A stretch of 64,000 nt of DNA, taken from NCBI GenBank assembly GCA_946612625.1, contig CAMOEW010000003.1, positions 25,652-89,651 of the forward strand, read 5' to 3'. This stretch comes from an uncultured Prevotella sp. (GTDB lineage Bacteria; Bacteroidota; Bacteroidia; Bacteroidales; Bacteroidaceae). The first letter of the stretch is position 1; each line of letters opens with the position of its first letter. Both the position numbers and the translations under genes were made by a program. This document shows, piece by piece, positions 1-8,579 of this stretch. A model generated the notes under the pieces. The model saw only the letters and a program-made list of their open reading frames with translations, was not told where the DNA came from and ran no database searches.

Positions 1-7
1 AATGTGG

Positions 8-16
8 TATATTTGC
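8..16 (+). promoter_or_regulatory. -7 promoter box of nitroreductase/dNK operon
   Basis: TATATTTGC matches the Bacteroidota -7 consensus TAnnTTTG. The expected transcription start lies about 20 nt before the ATG at 40. The -33 region is outside the window. The box also argues against starting the gene at the GTG at position 4, which lies upstream of it. Confidence 0.7.
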
Positions 17-39
17 AAACTAAAAGCTATATAACGGAA

Positions 40-777
40 ATGAAAAACTTAGATACGCGGCGTACAATCCGCAAATATTCAGACAGAGAAGTGAGCAGCG
101 AACTGCTAAACCGTCTTATGCACGAGGCATCGCGAACGCAGACAATGGGCAACCTGCAACTGTACAGCGTCGTCGTCACGCGCTCGGCAGAAATGAAAGA
201 GCGTCTGGCACCAGCCCATTTCAACCAGCCAATGATAAAAGAGGCCCCCGTGGTGCTCACAATATGTGCCGACTTCAACCGCACAAGTACATGGGCACGT
301 TGCCGCAAGGCAGAACCTGGCTACAACAACTTTCTATCTTTCGTCAATGCATCCATCGACGCCCTGCTCTACACGCAGACGCTCTGCAATCTCTTCGACG
401 AAGAAGGGCTTGGCTACTGCTACCTCGGCACCACCGTTTATATGCCACAGATGATTATCGAAACACTGCAGCTGCCGAAACTGGTGATGCCCGTAGCAAC
501 GCTCACCGTAGGATGGCCCGACGAAGAACCTGCACAGAGCGACCGACTGCCGTTGCAGTCGTTCGTGCACGAGGAGACCTATCGAGACTATACAGCCCAA
601 GACATCGACACATACTATAAATATAAGGAAAGTATTGAAGAGAACCGCCGGTTCTGCGAAATAAACAACAAGGAGACACTGGCGCAGATTTTCACCGACA
701 TACGCTATACCAAGAAAGACAACGAAGCAATGTCGGAATCACTCATGGAGGTCCTGCGGAAACAGGCATTTATATAG
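40..777 (+). CDS. nitroreductase family protein
   Basis: This 245-residue protein looks like an FMN-dependent NAD(P)H oxidoreductase of the nitroreductase superfamily (NfsA/FRP-like). The N-terminal TRRTIRKYS segment is the usual FMN-phosphate binding start, and a glycine-rich GLGYCYLGTT segment sits at about residues 130-140. The C-terminal extension rich in Tyr, Lys and Glu is typical of the larger members. I chose the ATG at 40 because a -7 promoter box lies at 8-16. It is first in an apparent operon with two deoxynucleoside kinases, 19 bp downstream. The physiological substrate is unknown. Confidence 0.85.
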   Translation: MKNLDTRRTIRKYSDREVSSELLNRLMHEASRTQTMGNLQLYSVVVTRSAEMKERLAPAHFNQPMIKEAPVVLTICADFNRTSTWARCRKAEPGYNNFLSFVNASIDALLYTQTLCNLFDEEGLGYCYLGTTVYMPQMIIETLQLPKLVMPVATLTVGWPDEEPAQSDRLPLQSFVHEETYRDYTAQDIDTYYKYKESIEENRRFCEINNKETLAQIFTDIRYTKKDNEAMSESLMEVLRKQAFI

Positions 778-796
778 AACGGAATTCAAGGACACA

Positions 797-1417
797 ATGT
801 ATATTGTAGTAGCAGGAAACATCGGAAGCGGCAAAACCACACTCACCCGACTGTTGGCGAAGCACTATGGCTGGGAACCTCGGATAGAACCCGTGGAATT
901 CAACCCCTATATGGACGATTATTACCGTGATATACAGCGGTGGTCGTTCAACATGGAAGTGTTCTTCCTGAAGGAGCGGTTCCACGACCTGCTTGAGATA
1001 GAGCGGTCGGAGAAGACCATCATCCAAGACCGTTCAATCTACGAGGGAGTCTATGTATTTGCGGCCACCAACAAAGCCATGGGAAACATGAGCGACCGCG
1101 ACTACGACACATACATGGAGTTGTTCGGCAGCATGATGATGATAGCACGACAACCCGACCTCATTATCTATCTGAGAGCATCGGTGGCTCATCTGGTAGA
1201 GAACATACAAAAGCGCGGGCGCGACTATGAGCAGACGATACAGCTCGACTATCTAAAGCAGCTAAACAACCGATACGAGGACTTTATCTTCAACCAATAT
1301 AATGGGCGGCGGCTCGTTGTAGAGAAAGACGGCATCGACTTTGCCAACAACCGTCACGACCTGGCAACGATTATCGACCACATAGACGCGGAACTCTTCG
1401 GTCTATTCTCAAACTAA
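797..1417 (+). CDS. deoxynucleoside kinase (copy 1)
   Basis: A 206-residue cytoplasmic kinase that phosphorylates deoxynucleosides in the salvage pathway. The P-loop GNIGSGKTT is at residues 7-15, the DRS motif at 78-80 (D78, R79), and the arginine-rich lid KRGRDYEQ at about 155. These are hallmarks of the dCK/dGK/dAK family. Seven bases downstream is a second kinase of exactly the same length, so the pair probably arose by tandem duplication. Lactobacillus has a tandem pair that forms a dAK/dGK heterodimer, and a similar partnership is possible here. The base preferred cannot be read from sequence. Confidence 0.9.
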   Translation: MYIVVAGNIGSGKTTLTRLLAKHYGWEPRIEPVEFNPYMDDYYRDIQRWSFNMEVFFLKERFHDLLEIERSEKTIIQDRSIYEGVYVFAATNKAMGNMSDRDYDTYMELFGSMMMIARQPDLIIYLRASVAHLVENIQKRGRDYEQTIQLDYLKQLNNRYEDFIFNQYNGRRLVVEKDGIDFANNRHDLATIIDHIDAELFGLFSN

Positions 1418-1424
1418 ATATAAT

Positions 1425-2045
1425 ATGCACATAGCAATTGCAGGAAACATCGGAAGCGGCAAGACCACACTGACACAGATGCTTGCCAAGCGATACGGCT
1501 GGACACCAAGGTTCGAGCCTGTTGACAACAACCCATATTTAGAGGACTTCTATGCCGACATGAAACGCTGGTCGTTCAATCTTCAGGTGTATTTCCTCAA
1601 CAAACGCTTCAAGGAGGTTGTGGAAATCTCTCAGTCGAAAGACACCATCATCCAGGACCGCACCATCTTCGAGGATGCACGCATATTCGCTCCCAACCTG
1701 CACGACAGCGGCATGATGAGCGAACGCGACTTCCAGAACTACAGCGACCTGTTCGACCTGATGATGTCGCTGGTAAAACTGCCCGACCTCATGATATATA
1801 TCCGCACCACCATCCCGAATATCGTGGCTCAGATAGAGAAGCGCGGGCGCGAATACGAGCAGTCGATACGCATCGACTATCTTGCAGGCCTGCAGCAACG
1901 CTATGAGGAATGGATAGACACATACAAGGGGCACCTGATTATCATCGACGGCGACAAAGTGAAATTCGGCAACAATCCCGACGATTTCAAGATTGTCACC
2001 GACCTCATCGATGCAAAACTCTACGGTCTATTCCCGTTAGACTAA
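1425..2045 (+). CDS. deoxynucleoside kinase (copy 2)
   Basis: This 206-residue paralogue of the upstream kinase has the same P-loop (residues 7-15) and lid (KRGREYEQ), but has DRT rather than DRS at 78-80 and diverges around the substrate-site loop after residue 82. The two proteins align without gaps over the first 80 residues. It probably acts in deoxynucleoside salvage, with a base preference different from its neighbour or as its partner in a heterodimer. It ends right at a strong terminator, so it closes the operon. Confidence 0.9.
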   Translation: MHIAIAGNIGSGKTTLTQMLAKRYGWTPRFEPVDNNPYLEDFYADMKRWSFNLQVYFLNKRFKEVVEISQSKDTIIQDRTIFEDARIFAPNLHDSGMMSERDFQNYSDLFDLMMSLVKLPDLMIYIRTTIPNIVAQIEKRGREYEQSIRIDYLAGLQQRYEEWIDTYKGHLIIIDGDKVKFGNNPDDFKIVTDLIDAKLYGLFPLD

Positions 2046-2086
2046 ACAAAAATAAAAGCTCCTTGTTCAGGAGCCTTTATTTTTGT
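2046..2086. terminator. bidirectional intrinsic terminator
   Basis: An 18-bp inverted repeat (2046-2063 with 2069-2086, one mismatch) with a 5-nt loop is flanked by A-tract and T-tract. It sits between the convergent kinase operon and the ExuT gene and can serve both strands. Confidence 0.85.
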
Positions 2087-2098
2087 TTACTATTCATA

Positions 2099-3553
2099 TT
2101 ACTCTGGAATAATCGGAGAATACTTCGGTACGAGAGCCTTCATGATGCACCAGCCGATGAGGTATGCAACGGCACAGATACAGAATACAACCATATAGGC
2201 AGCAGGCTTGCCGTCGAATCCGAAGAAAGAGAACGCCTCACCCTGGGCTGATGCCCAGTCGAAGAACACACCCGAACCCATGTTGATAGCCATTGAACCG
2301 AATCCACCTGCCATTGTTCCGAGACCGACAATGGTTCCGATAGTTGACTTCGGGAACATGTCACCAATAGTAGAGAAGAGGTTAGCCGACCAAGCCTGAT
2401 GCCCGGCACCGAGCAGGCCGATGAGAATTGCCGGCCACCATGCGCTGTAAGCACCTAAAGGCTGCGCAAACAGACCGAGTACAGGGAAGCAGGCGAAGAT
2501 GAGCATGGCGCGCATACGCCCGAGATACGGGTTCATACCCTTGTTCTCAACGAAATACTTCGGCAGATAGCCGCCTCCGATAGAGAGCACCGTTACGATG
2601 AAATATAGAGTGAAGATGAGCAGAATACCCATCGTGGAGTCGGATGTATAGCCGTACTGGTCAGAGAAGTATGCCGGTGCCCAGAAGAGGAAGAACCACC
2701 ATACACCGTCGGTCATGAACTTGCCGACAAGGAACGACCAAGTCTGCTTGTAGGCAAAGCACTTGAAGAACGGTATTGCCTTCTCATCCTTTGCTGCATC
2801 ACGATTCTGAACCTCTGCCAGGTCGTTGTCCTGCTCAATGTAGTTGAGCTCAGCCTGATTTACGAACTTGTTCTTGCGAGGCTTCTCGTAGAGCCAAATC
2901 CAAAGACCCATCCATACATAGCCGAGGACACCGATGATGATGAATGCCATCTCCCAGCCCCATGCACGTGCAAGCAAAGGTATGGTGGCGGGAGCTGCGA
3001 GCGCACCCACAGAAGCTCCGCTGTTGAATATTGACGTAGAGAACGCACGGTCTTTCTTCGGGAAGTACTCCGCCGTTGCCTTGATGGCGGCAGGGAAGTT
3101 GCCGGCCTCGCCGACGGCGAGGATAAGACGGCAAGAGAGGAAGAGCCATACGGAGATGGTGGCGATAGCAACGGCAGCGTCAGAACCTGCCTGCACAAGA
3201 CGGAGAGCCTCGATAGATTCGTAACCCTCGATGGTCATGGCAGCCCATCCGCAACCGGCATGGAGAACGGCACCCGTTGACCATACGAAGATTGCAATGA
3301 GGTAGCCTTTCTTCGTTCCCATCCAGTCAATGAATTTACCTGCAAAGAGGTTTGCAATAGCATAGAAGAGAGAGAACATACCGGTAATGGTACCATAGTC
3401 AGCATCAGTCCAGTGGAATTCAGGAGCGATGAAGTCTTTCCATGTCAGGGAGAGTACCTGACGGTCCATGTAGTTGACTGTTGTTGCAAGGAACAACAGT
3501 GCGCAAATCACCCAACGGAAGTTGGACATCTTGGTTGTTTGAACTAGTGTCAT
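2099..3553 (-). CDS. MFS hexuronate transporter (ExuT-like)
   Basis: A 484-residue inner-membrane protein with about 12 hydrophobic segments. Its N-terminus (NFRWVICALLFLATTVNYMDRQ) is characteristic of the anion:cation symporter group of the MFS, which includes ExuT and carries galacturonate or glucuronate with protons. The start used lies 2 bp after the kduI stop. A second ATG at 3529 would shorten the protein by 8 residues and is also plausible. It is the last gene of the EIIC-kduI-exuT operon, so imported uronates or their unsaturated derivatives are the likely cargo. Confidence 0.85.
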   Translation of the reverse strand: MTLVQTTKMSNFRWVICALLFLATTVNYMDRQVLSLTWKDFIAPEFHWTDADYGTITGMFSLFYAIANLFAGKFIDWMGTKKGYLIAIFVWSTGAVLHAGCGWAAMTIEGYESIEALRLVQAGSDAAVAIATISVWLFLSCRLILAVGEAGNFPAAIKATAEYFPKKDRAFSTSIFNSGASVGALAAPATIPLLARAWGWEMAFIIIGVLGYVWMGLWIWLYEKPRKNKFVNQAELNYIEQDNDLAEVQNRDAAKDEKAIPFFKCFAYKQTWSFLVGKFMTDGVWWFFLFWAPAYFSDQYGYTSDSTMGILLIFTLYFIVTVLSIGGGYLPKYFVENKGMNPYLGRMRAMLIFACFPVLGLFAQPLGAYSAWWPAILIGLLGAGHQAWSANLFSTIGDMFPKSTIGTIVGLGTMAGGFGSMAINMGSGVFFDWASAQGEAFSFFGFDGKPAAYMVVFCICAVAYLIGWCIMKALVPKYSPIIPE

Positions 3554-3555
3554 AG

Positions 3556-4533
3556 TTATTTAATATCTGATACTTTGATTACGTCCTTATCATTATAGTC
3601 AAGGTTCTCGCCTGCCATGCCCCAGATGAAGGTGTAGTAATAGGTGGCAGAGGCAGCATGTATGCTCCACTCCGGCGACATGATGGCCTGCTCGTTGTGC
3701 AACCATACCACGCGGCTCTCCTGCGGCTCACCCATGATGTGCGAGATGGTCTGTCCGTCGGGCAGATTGAAATAATAGTAGGCCTCGATGCGGCGGCCGT
3801 GAGTGTGGGGCGGCATGGTGTTCCACACGCTTCCCTCCTGGAGCTGGGTGAGCCCCATCTGCAGCTGACACGGACCCTCCTCGAGCGCTGTGTTGACGAT
3901 GAGCTGGTAGATAGTGCGCTGGTTGGATTCTGCGAGTGTGCCAAGTGGCTTCTCTTTCGTTCCTATAATCGTTGCCTTCAGCGAGCCCTTACGTCCGTCG
4001 AGGGTTATCCACTGCGTCTTGAAGTGTTTGTGGGCTGTGGCTGAGTTCAGGTAGAACTTGGCAGGTTTCGAAGCATCGAGCGACTTGAACGTCACGTTCT
4101 GGTTCGACTCTATCTGGTTGCCTTTCTTGTCCTTGCCGAGATTGCCACGGCCTACGTAAAGAGCTTCTTTCGGACCGAGCTTATATTCCTGTCCATCTAC
4201 GGTAACGATTCCCTCTCCTTGTCCGCAGTTGATGATTCCAAGCTCGCGGTTGTGAAGAAAATAGGGAGCACGCAGTTCGGGAAAAGCCTCAAGCTTGAGT
4301 TCCTTGCTGACAGGCATGGCTCCGCCATAGATAAAACGGTCGTACATACTATAGGTGAGGTTAATTTCATCGGGAGACATAACTTTCTCCATCACGAAAC
4401 GCTCACGCAGAGTCTTGGTGTCGTAGTGCTTTACATCCTCAGGATGACAAGCCGTCTGGAAACTGACATTCTGCTGAGCATTGCTAACCATTGCCAGCAT
4501 TGCCAGCATTGCTGATACAAAAATTTTCTTCAT
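3556..4533 (-). CDS. kduI: 5-keto-4-deoxyuronate isomerase, exported form
   Basis: KduI isomerises 5-keto-4-deoxyuronate (from unsaturated uronic acids released by pectin lyases) to 2,5-diketo-3-deoxygluconate. The zinc site is complete: counting from the ATG at 4533, H243 and H245 (PPHTH), E250 and H292 (SPEWSIH) have exactly the spacing of E. coli H196, H198, E203 and H245. Unlike the E. coli enzyme, this one begins with a clear signal peptide ([20 protein letters not shown]) plus about 27 extra residues, which predicts export to the periplasm. A longer ORF begins 33 bp upstream at 4566, but it would bury the signal peptide, so I prefer 4533. Middle gene of the uronate operon. Confidence 0.9.
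   Translation of the reverse strand: MKKIFVSAMLAMLAMVSNAQQNVSFQTACHPEDVKHYDTKTLRERFVMEKVMSPDEINLTYSMYDRFIYGGAMPVSKELKLEAFPELRAPYFLHNRELGIINCGQGEGIVTVDGQEYKLGPKEALYVGRGNLGKDKKGNQIESNQNVTFKSLDASKPAKFYLNSATAHKHFKTQWITLDGRKGSLKATIIGTKEKPLGTLAESNQRTIYQLIVNTALEEGPCQLQMGLTQLQEGSVWNTMPPHTHGRRIEAYYYFNLPDGQTISHIMGEPQESRVVWLHNEQAIMSPEWSIHAASATYYYTFIWGMAGENLDYNDKDVIKVSDIK
4490..4516 (-). repeat. 9-bp tandem repeat in kduI signal-peptide codons
   Basis: ATTGCCAGC occurs twice in tandem (4490-4498, 4499-4507), followed by a related unit. It encodes the Met-Leu-Ala repeats of the hydrophobic core. Because the unit is 9 bp, slippage would lengthen or shorten the signal peptide without a frameshift. Confidence 0.6.
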
Positions 4534-4593
4534 ATATTGTATATTAAAATTGATTATTTTGACCATAACTTAACATAAAACAGTGAACACGAT

Positions 4594-5955
4594 TTACTTC
4601 TTCTCGTCAGCGATTATGCGCTTGCGATTCCACAAAATCATGCAAATGGAAATAAGCGTCAATATTCCCATTCCAATCCACTTCAGATAGTTCACACAAG
4701 CATAGATGACCCATCCGAAGAGAGAAGATGCGAAATCCAGTGCACCGGCCTGGAATCCTTCGGGAACCTTTGCTGCAGGATCCTGAGTCTGCTCATATAC
4801 CGTTTGGGCTGCCATAGAGAATGCCGGAGCCATGTCGGTAACAAAGTAAAGACCGATGGCTACAGCAACGAGACCGACAATGAGAGTCTTCACCACATTT
4901 CCTTTGGTGTAGGGAAGCACCATTACGAACACATAGAACATTCCTGCGAGCGATGCAAGTGGAAGGAACTGGTTGCCGGGGAGCACAACGGCCAAAACAA
5001 GCGTCAACGGAATAAGTATCAGCGATGCAACGAGAGTTGTGGGATGACCGATGACAAGAGCCGGCGACATTCCGATATATACCTTCTTGCCTTTCCATTT
5101 CTTCTGAACCACCTCCTGAGTCTTCTCCGCTATTGGTTTCAGACCGTCGATGAACAGCTTGGTTATTCGTGGGATAAGCTCCATCACGGCTCCCATGGTG
5201 ACACCGAGGAAGAGTACCTTCTTTATGTCGAGCTGAGCTACAGCGCCGATAAGAGCACCGACAATGACACCAAGAACGATTGGCTCGCCGAGAACGCCGA
5301 ACTTCTTCTTCAATCCCTCAGCATCTATATCAAGCTTCGAGAAACCAGGAATCTTGTCGAGCAACCAGTTGATGGCGATGGCAAAAGCAGTGAAACTCTG
5401 GCAGAACGGCTGGGGAATGGATATTCCTTCCATGTCGTCATAATATCCCTGAAACTTCTCGGCAGTGAGGTCGGCCATTACAAGAGTAATGACGTAGCAC
5501 ACAATGGCAGCGAAGTATCCCCAGGCGAGACTCTGGTCCATAACGAAGTAAGCCACGGCTCCGATGAAAGCGAAATGCCAGTAGTTCCAAAGGTCGATGT
5601 TCACCGTACGAGTGCATTTTGTGATGAGAAGCAGAAGGTTAACACCAAGACAGATAGGGATAATCAGTGCTCCTACGGCAGTATTGTAAGCGACTGCTGC
5701 TGCAGCAGGCCATCCCATGTCGAACACTCCGAGCTGGAGATTGTAGAGTTCGGAGATTTCACTCAGCGGATTACCGAAATTGTTAGTGAGAAGTGCGGTA
5801 ACGATACCCAGTCCCACGAAACCGACTCCCACGTAGAGACCCGATTTAAGTGCTTTTCCGAACTTCATGCCTATGCATAGTCCGATAATGGTAAACAGGA
5901 TAGGCATCATCACCGATGCACCAAGGCTGATAATGTAACTGAAAACTTGTTCCAT
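4594..5955 (-). CDS. GatC-like PTS EIIC permease without PTS partners
   Basis: A 453-residue integral membrane protein of the galactitol-type EIIC (GatC/SgaT) family, with many hydrophobic segments and the conserved regions around NTAVGALIIPI, the GYYDDMEG loop and IGHPTT. In a standard PTS this subunit needs EIIA and EIIB for phosphoryl transfer, but none is encoded nearby, nor are EI or HPr seen in the window. It is first in the operon with kduI and exuT, so a uronate or deoxyketouronate is a reasonable cargo, perhaps moved by secondary transport. The substrate is inferred from context only. Confidence 0.82.
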   Translation of the reverse strand: MEQVFSYIISLGASVMMPILFTIIGLCIGMKFGKALKSGLYVGVGFVGLGIVTALLTNNFGNPLSEISELYNLQLGVFDMGWPAAAAVAYNTAVGALIIPICLGVNLLLLITKCTRTVNIDLWNYWHFAFIGAVAYFVMDQSLAWGYFAAIVCYVITLVMADLTAEKFQGYYDDMEGISIPQPFCQSFTAFAIAINWLLDKIPGFSKLDIDAEGLKKKFGVLGEPIVLGVIVGALIGAVAQLDIKKVLFLGVTMGAVMELIPRITKLFIDGLKPIAEKTQEVVQKKWKGKKVYIGMSPALVIGHPTTLVASLILIPLTLVLAVVLPGNQFLPLASLAGMFYVFVMVLPYTKGNVVKTLIVGLVAVAIGLYFVTDMAPAFSMAAQTVYEQTQDPAAKVPEGFQAGALDFASSLFGWVIYACVNYLKWIGMGILTLISICMILWNRKRIIADEKK

Positions 5956-6001
5956 AAGTTGTTTTATTGTGTTTAGTAGATTGTTATTTTCATAAAACGA
6001 T

Positions 6002-6010
6002 GCAAAGTTA
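6002..6010 (-). promoter_or_regulatory. -7 promoter box of uronate operon
   Basis: On the minus strand this reads TAACTTTGC, matching TAnnTTTG. The predicted leader before the EIIC ATG is about 43 nt. No clear -33 TTTG is seen at the expected distance. Confidence 0.65.
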
Positions 6011-6044
6011 AAAAAAAATTTTGAAACTCTGCATCATTTTAATG

Positions 6045-8570
6045 TTAATCTTGATAATAAATTCGTTTTACGCGGTTGGAAATGCCGGTAAGCACCTCGT
6101 ATGGGATAGTATCAAGGATGTCGGACAGCACAGTGACTGGCAGATTGTCGCCGAAAATCTCAACAGTATCGCCCTCGCGGCATGGGATGTCTGTCACATC
6201 AACCATCGCTACATCCATACAGATATTTCCAACATATGGGGCCTTCTGTCCGTTGACGAGACAGTAGCCGGCTCCGCGTCCGAGCTTGCGGTTCAGGCCA
6301 TCGGCATAGCCGATAGGGATGGCGGCAATAACGCTGTCGCGGCTTAGAATGCCTTTACGCGAATAACCCACCGTCTCTTCCTTAGGAACATGGCGCAATT
6401 GAAGAATGGTGGTTTTCAGCGTGCTCACGTTATGCAAGATGTGATTGTCGCGAGGATCAATGCCATAGAGTCCCAGCCCAAGACGACACATGTCGAGATG
6501 ACGTTCGGGGAAGTGTTCTATACCTGCCGAATTGCATATATGACGCAATATCTTATGGTCGAAGGCAGCCTGCAGACGGCTGCTCGCACGGTCGAAGCGC
6601 TCAAACTGCATCTTGGAAAAATTGTCGAAGTCGTCGCTATCGCTACCCACGAAATGCGAGAACACCGAACGAGCGATAATGGCATTCTGATTCTTCAAAC
6701 GGCGTATCACCTCATCAATTTCATCCATGGTTGTCTCACCACCATCAGAGAAACCGGTGGAAGATGCATTGAACCCCAAACGGTGCATACCTGTGTCGAG
6801 CTTTATGTGAACGGGATAGCCGGTGATGCCTTCCTTCTCGGCTGCACGTATCAGAGCATCCATAAGACGGAAGTTATATACTTCGGGTTCAAGTTCATAG
6901 TCGAACATCGTCTTGAAAGCAGTCATCTCGGGATTCATAATCATAATGTTCGTAGTGATGCCGTTCTTACGCAAAGTGACGCCCTCGTCGGCGACAGCAA
7001 CGGCCAGATAGTCAACCCGATGATCCTGCAAAGTCTTTGCCACCTCGACGGCTCCGGCACCGTAGGCATCAGCCTTTACCATGCACACGAGCTTGGTCTC
7101 AGGACGCATATACGAACGGTAATGGTTGAAGTTATCCACAACGGCATTGAGGTTGACTTCGAGTATCGTCTCGTGCACTTTCTGTTCAAGCAGTTCTGTT
7201 ATGTAGTCGAAGCCGAAGCTGCGGGCACCTTTTATCAGTACCACCTCGTCGCGCAGAGAGGTGAACACATCGCTGGCAACAAACTGTTGAACATTATCGA
7301 AGAAATGCTTGTTCTGAAGTGGTATGTACTGTGAGTTCGCCTTCAACTCCTCACCTATGCCGATGAACTTCTCCACCTTGCGCTCGACGACGAGCTTTCC
7401 AATCTCACCATACAAGTCGGCAGCACTGCGCCCACTCTGGTAGATGTCGCTGAGAATGAGCGTATGGTGGCGTCCGTTATGGTCGGGACGCCGATTCATA
7501 AAGTCAAGAGCGATGTCAAGGCTTGTCACGTCGCTGTTATAGGAATCGTTGATTATCGTACATCCATGCTGTCCCTCTTTCACCTCCAAACGCATTGCCA
7601 CAGGTTCAAGGTGTGCCATACGTTCGGCCAGGCAATCACGCGACAGCCCTAATCGCAAAGAAACTATAGCACAAGCGAACGAGCATTCGAGCGAAGCCTC
7701 GTCGATGAAAGGCAACACATACTCATCTTCCTGTCCATTATATATATAATGTACACGAGTGGATCGTCCGTCTTGTTCTGTCTTGCGGATATAAAACGGT
7801 GTCAGCTCATTCACACTGCTCCACCCTATCTTTTCGCCTTTATAACCGGAGCGACGTATGCAGCGGCTGATGATGTCGTCGTCAGCATTATATACTATGG
7901 TCTTGGCACCGTGGAACAGTTTCAGTTTCTCATTGCACTTTTCATCCATAGAACGAAAATTTTCCTGATGAGCGGCACCAAGACTCGTAAGAACGCCAAT
8001 TGTGGGCTGGATAATGTCGCGCAGAGCTTCCATCTCGTCAGGCTCACTGATGCCTGCCTCGAAAAGACCTACCTGCGTATTCTGGTCGAGAAGCCATACT
8101 GAGAGAGGAACGCCGATCTGCGAATTATAACTCTTGGGACTGCGAGTGACGGCACAGTCTGGTGAGAGAATCTGATAGAGCCATTCTTTCACCATCGTCT
8201 TGCCATTGCTTCCTGTAATTCCCACGATGGGGATATCAAACTCGTCGCGATGACGCTCGGCAAGACGCTGAAGAGCGGCAAGCGGAGACGGGACCTGGAG
8301 GAAATTGGCATCCGGAAAAAGCGAAGCATCAACAGCAAACTGTGATTGGTTTCCATTTTCCACGACAAAACTTCTGACCCCTCGCTTATACAAATCAGGG
8401 ATGTACTTATGACCATCGTTACGGTTGCTGCGCAATGCAAAGAAAAGCGTCTCTTCAGGGAAACAGAGCGAGCGGCTGTCTGTCAGCAGCCAGCCTATCG
8501 TGGTCTGTTCTCCTCCGATTCGCCGTGCACCTATCAGCGTTGTAATTTGCTCAATAGTGTATTTTTTCAT
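6045..8570 (-). CDS. murF-alr: bifunctional MurF ligase / alanine racemase
   Basis: An 841-residue fusion. Residues 1 to about 460 are MurF, which adds D-Ala-D-Ala to UDP-MurNAc-tripeptide: the ATP loop GITGSNGKT is at 117-125, followed by the Mur ligase central and C-terminal domains. Residues from about 466 are a PLP-dependent alanine racemase, with the lysine that should bind PLP at K499 (MVKADAYGAG) and a GYSRK segment carrying the catalytic tyrosine. The fusion is a known Bacteroidota arrangement that couples making D-Ala to its use in peptidoglycan. It lies 9 bp after the GSCFA gene and ends the fkp operon. Confidence 0.95.
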   Translation of the reverse strand: MKKYTIEQITTLIGARRIGGEQTTIGWLLTDSRSLCFPEETLFFALRSNRNDGHKYIPDLYKRGVRSFVVENGNQSQFAVDASLFPDANFLQVPSPLAALQRLAERHRDEFDIPIVGITGSNGKTMVKEWLYQILSPDCAVTRSPKSYNSQIGVPLSVWLLDQNTQVGLFEAGISEPDEMEALRDIIQPTIGVLTSLGAAHQENFRSMDEKCNEKLKLFHGAKTIVYNADDDIISRCIRRSGYKGEKIGWSSVNELTPFYIRKTEQDGRSTRVHYIYNGQEDEYVLPFIDEASLECSFACAIVSLRLGLSRDCLAERMAHLEPVAMRLEVKEGQHGCTIINDSYNSDVTSLDIALDFMNRRPDHNGRHHTLILSDIYQSGRSAADLYGEIGKLVVERKVEKFIGIGEELKANSQYIPLQNKHFFDNVQQFVASDVFTSLRDEVVLIKGARSFGFDYITELLEQKVHETILEVNLNAVVDNFNHYRSYMRPETKLVCMVKADAYGAGAVEVAKTLQDHRVDYLAVAVADEGVTLRKNGITTNIMIMNPEMTAFKTMFDYELEPEVYNFRLMDALIRAAEKEGITGYPVHIKLDTGMHRLGFNASSTGFSDGGETTMDEIDEVIRRLKNQNAIIARSVFSHFVGSDSDDFDNFSKMQFERFDRASSRLQAAFDHKILRHICNSAGIEHFPERHLDMCRLGLGLYGIDPRDNHILHNVSTLKTTILQLRHVPKEETVGYSRKGILSRDSVIAAIPIGYADGLNRKLGRGAGYCLVNGQKAPYVGNICMDVAMVDVTDIPCREGDTVEIFGDNLPVTVLSDILDTIPYEVLTGISNRVKRIYYQD

Positions 8571-8579
8571 TTAGTATAA

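Noticed and set aside
4804..5880. Open frame of 358 codons on the plus strand opposite the EIIC gene
   Set aside because: It is antisense to a clear membrane protein, has no promoter, and its translation is rich in His, Ser and Glu with no family resemblance. It is a codon-bias shadow.
4594..5955. Complete PTS for galactitol
   Set aside because: Only EIIC is present; there is no phosphotransfer protein or polyol dehydrogenase in the window.
6390..7334. 314-codon plus-strand frame opposite murF-alr
   Set aside because: It lies fully inside an unambiguous gene on the other strand and shows no domain.
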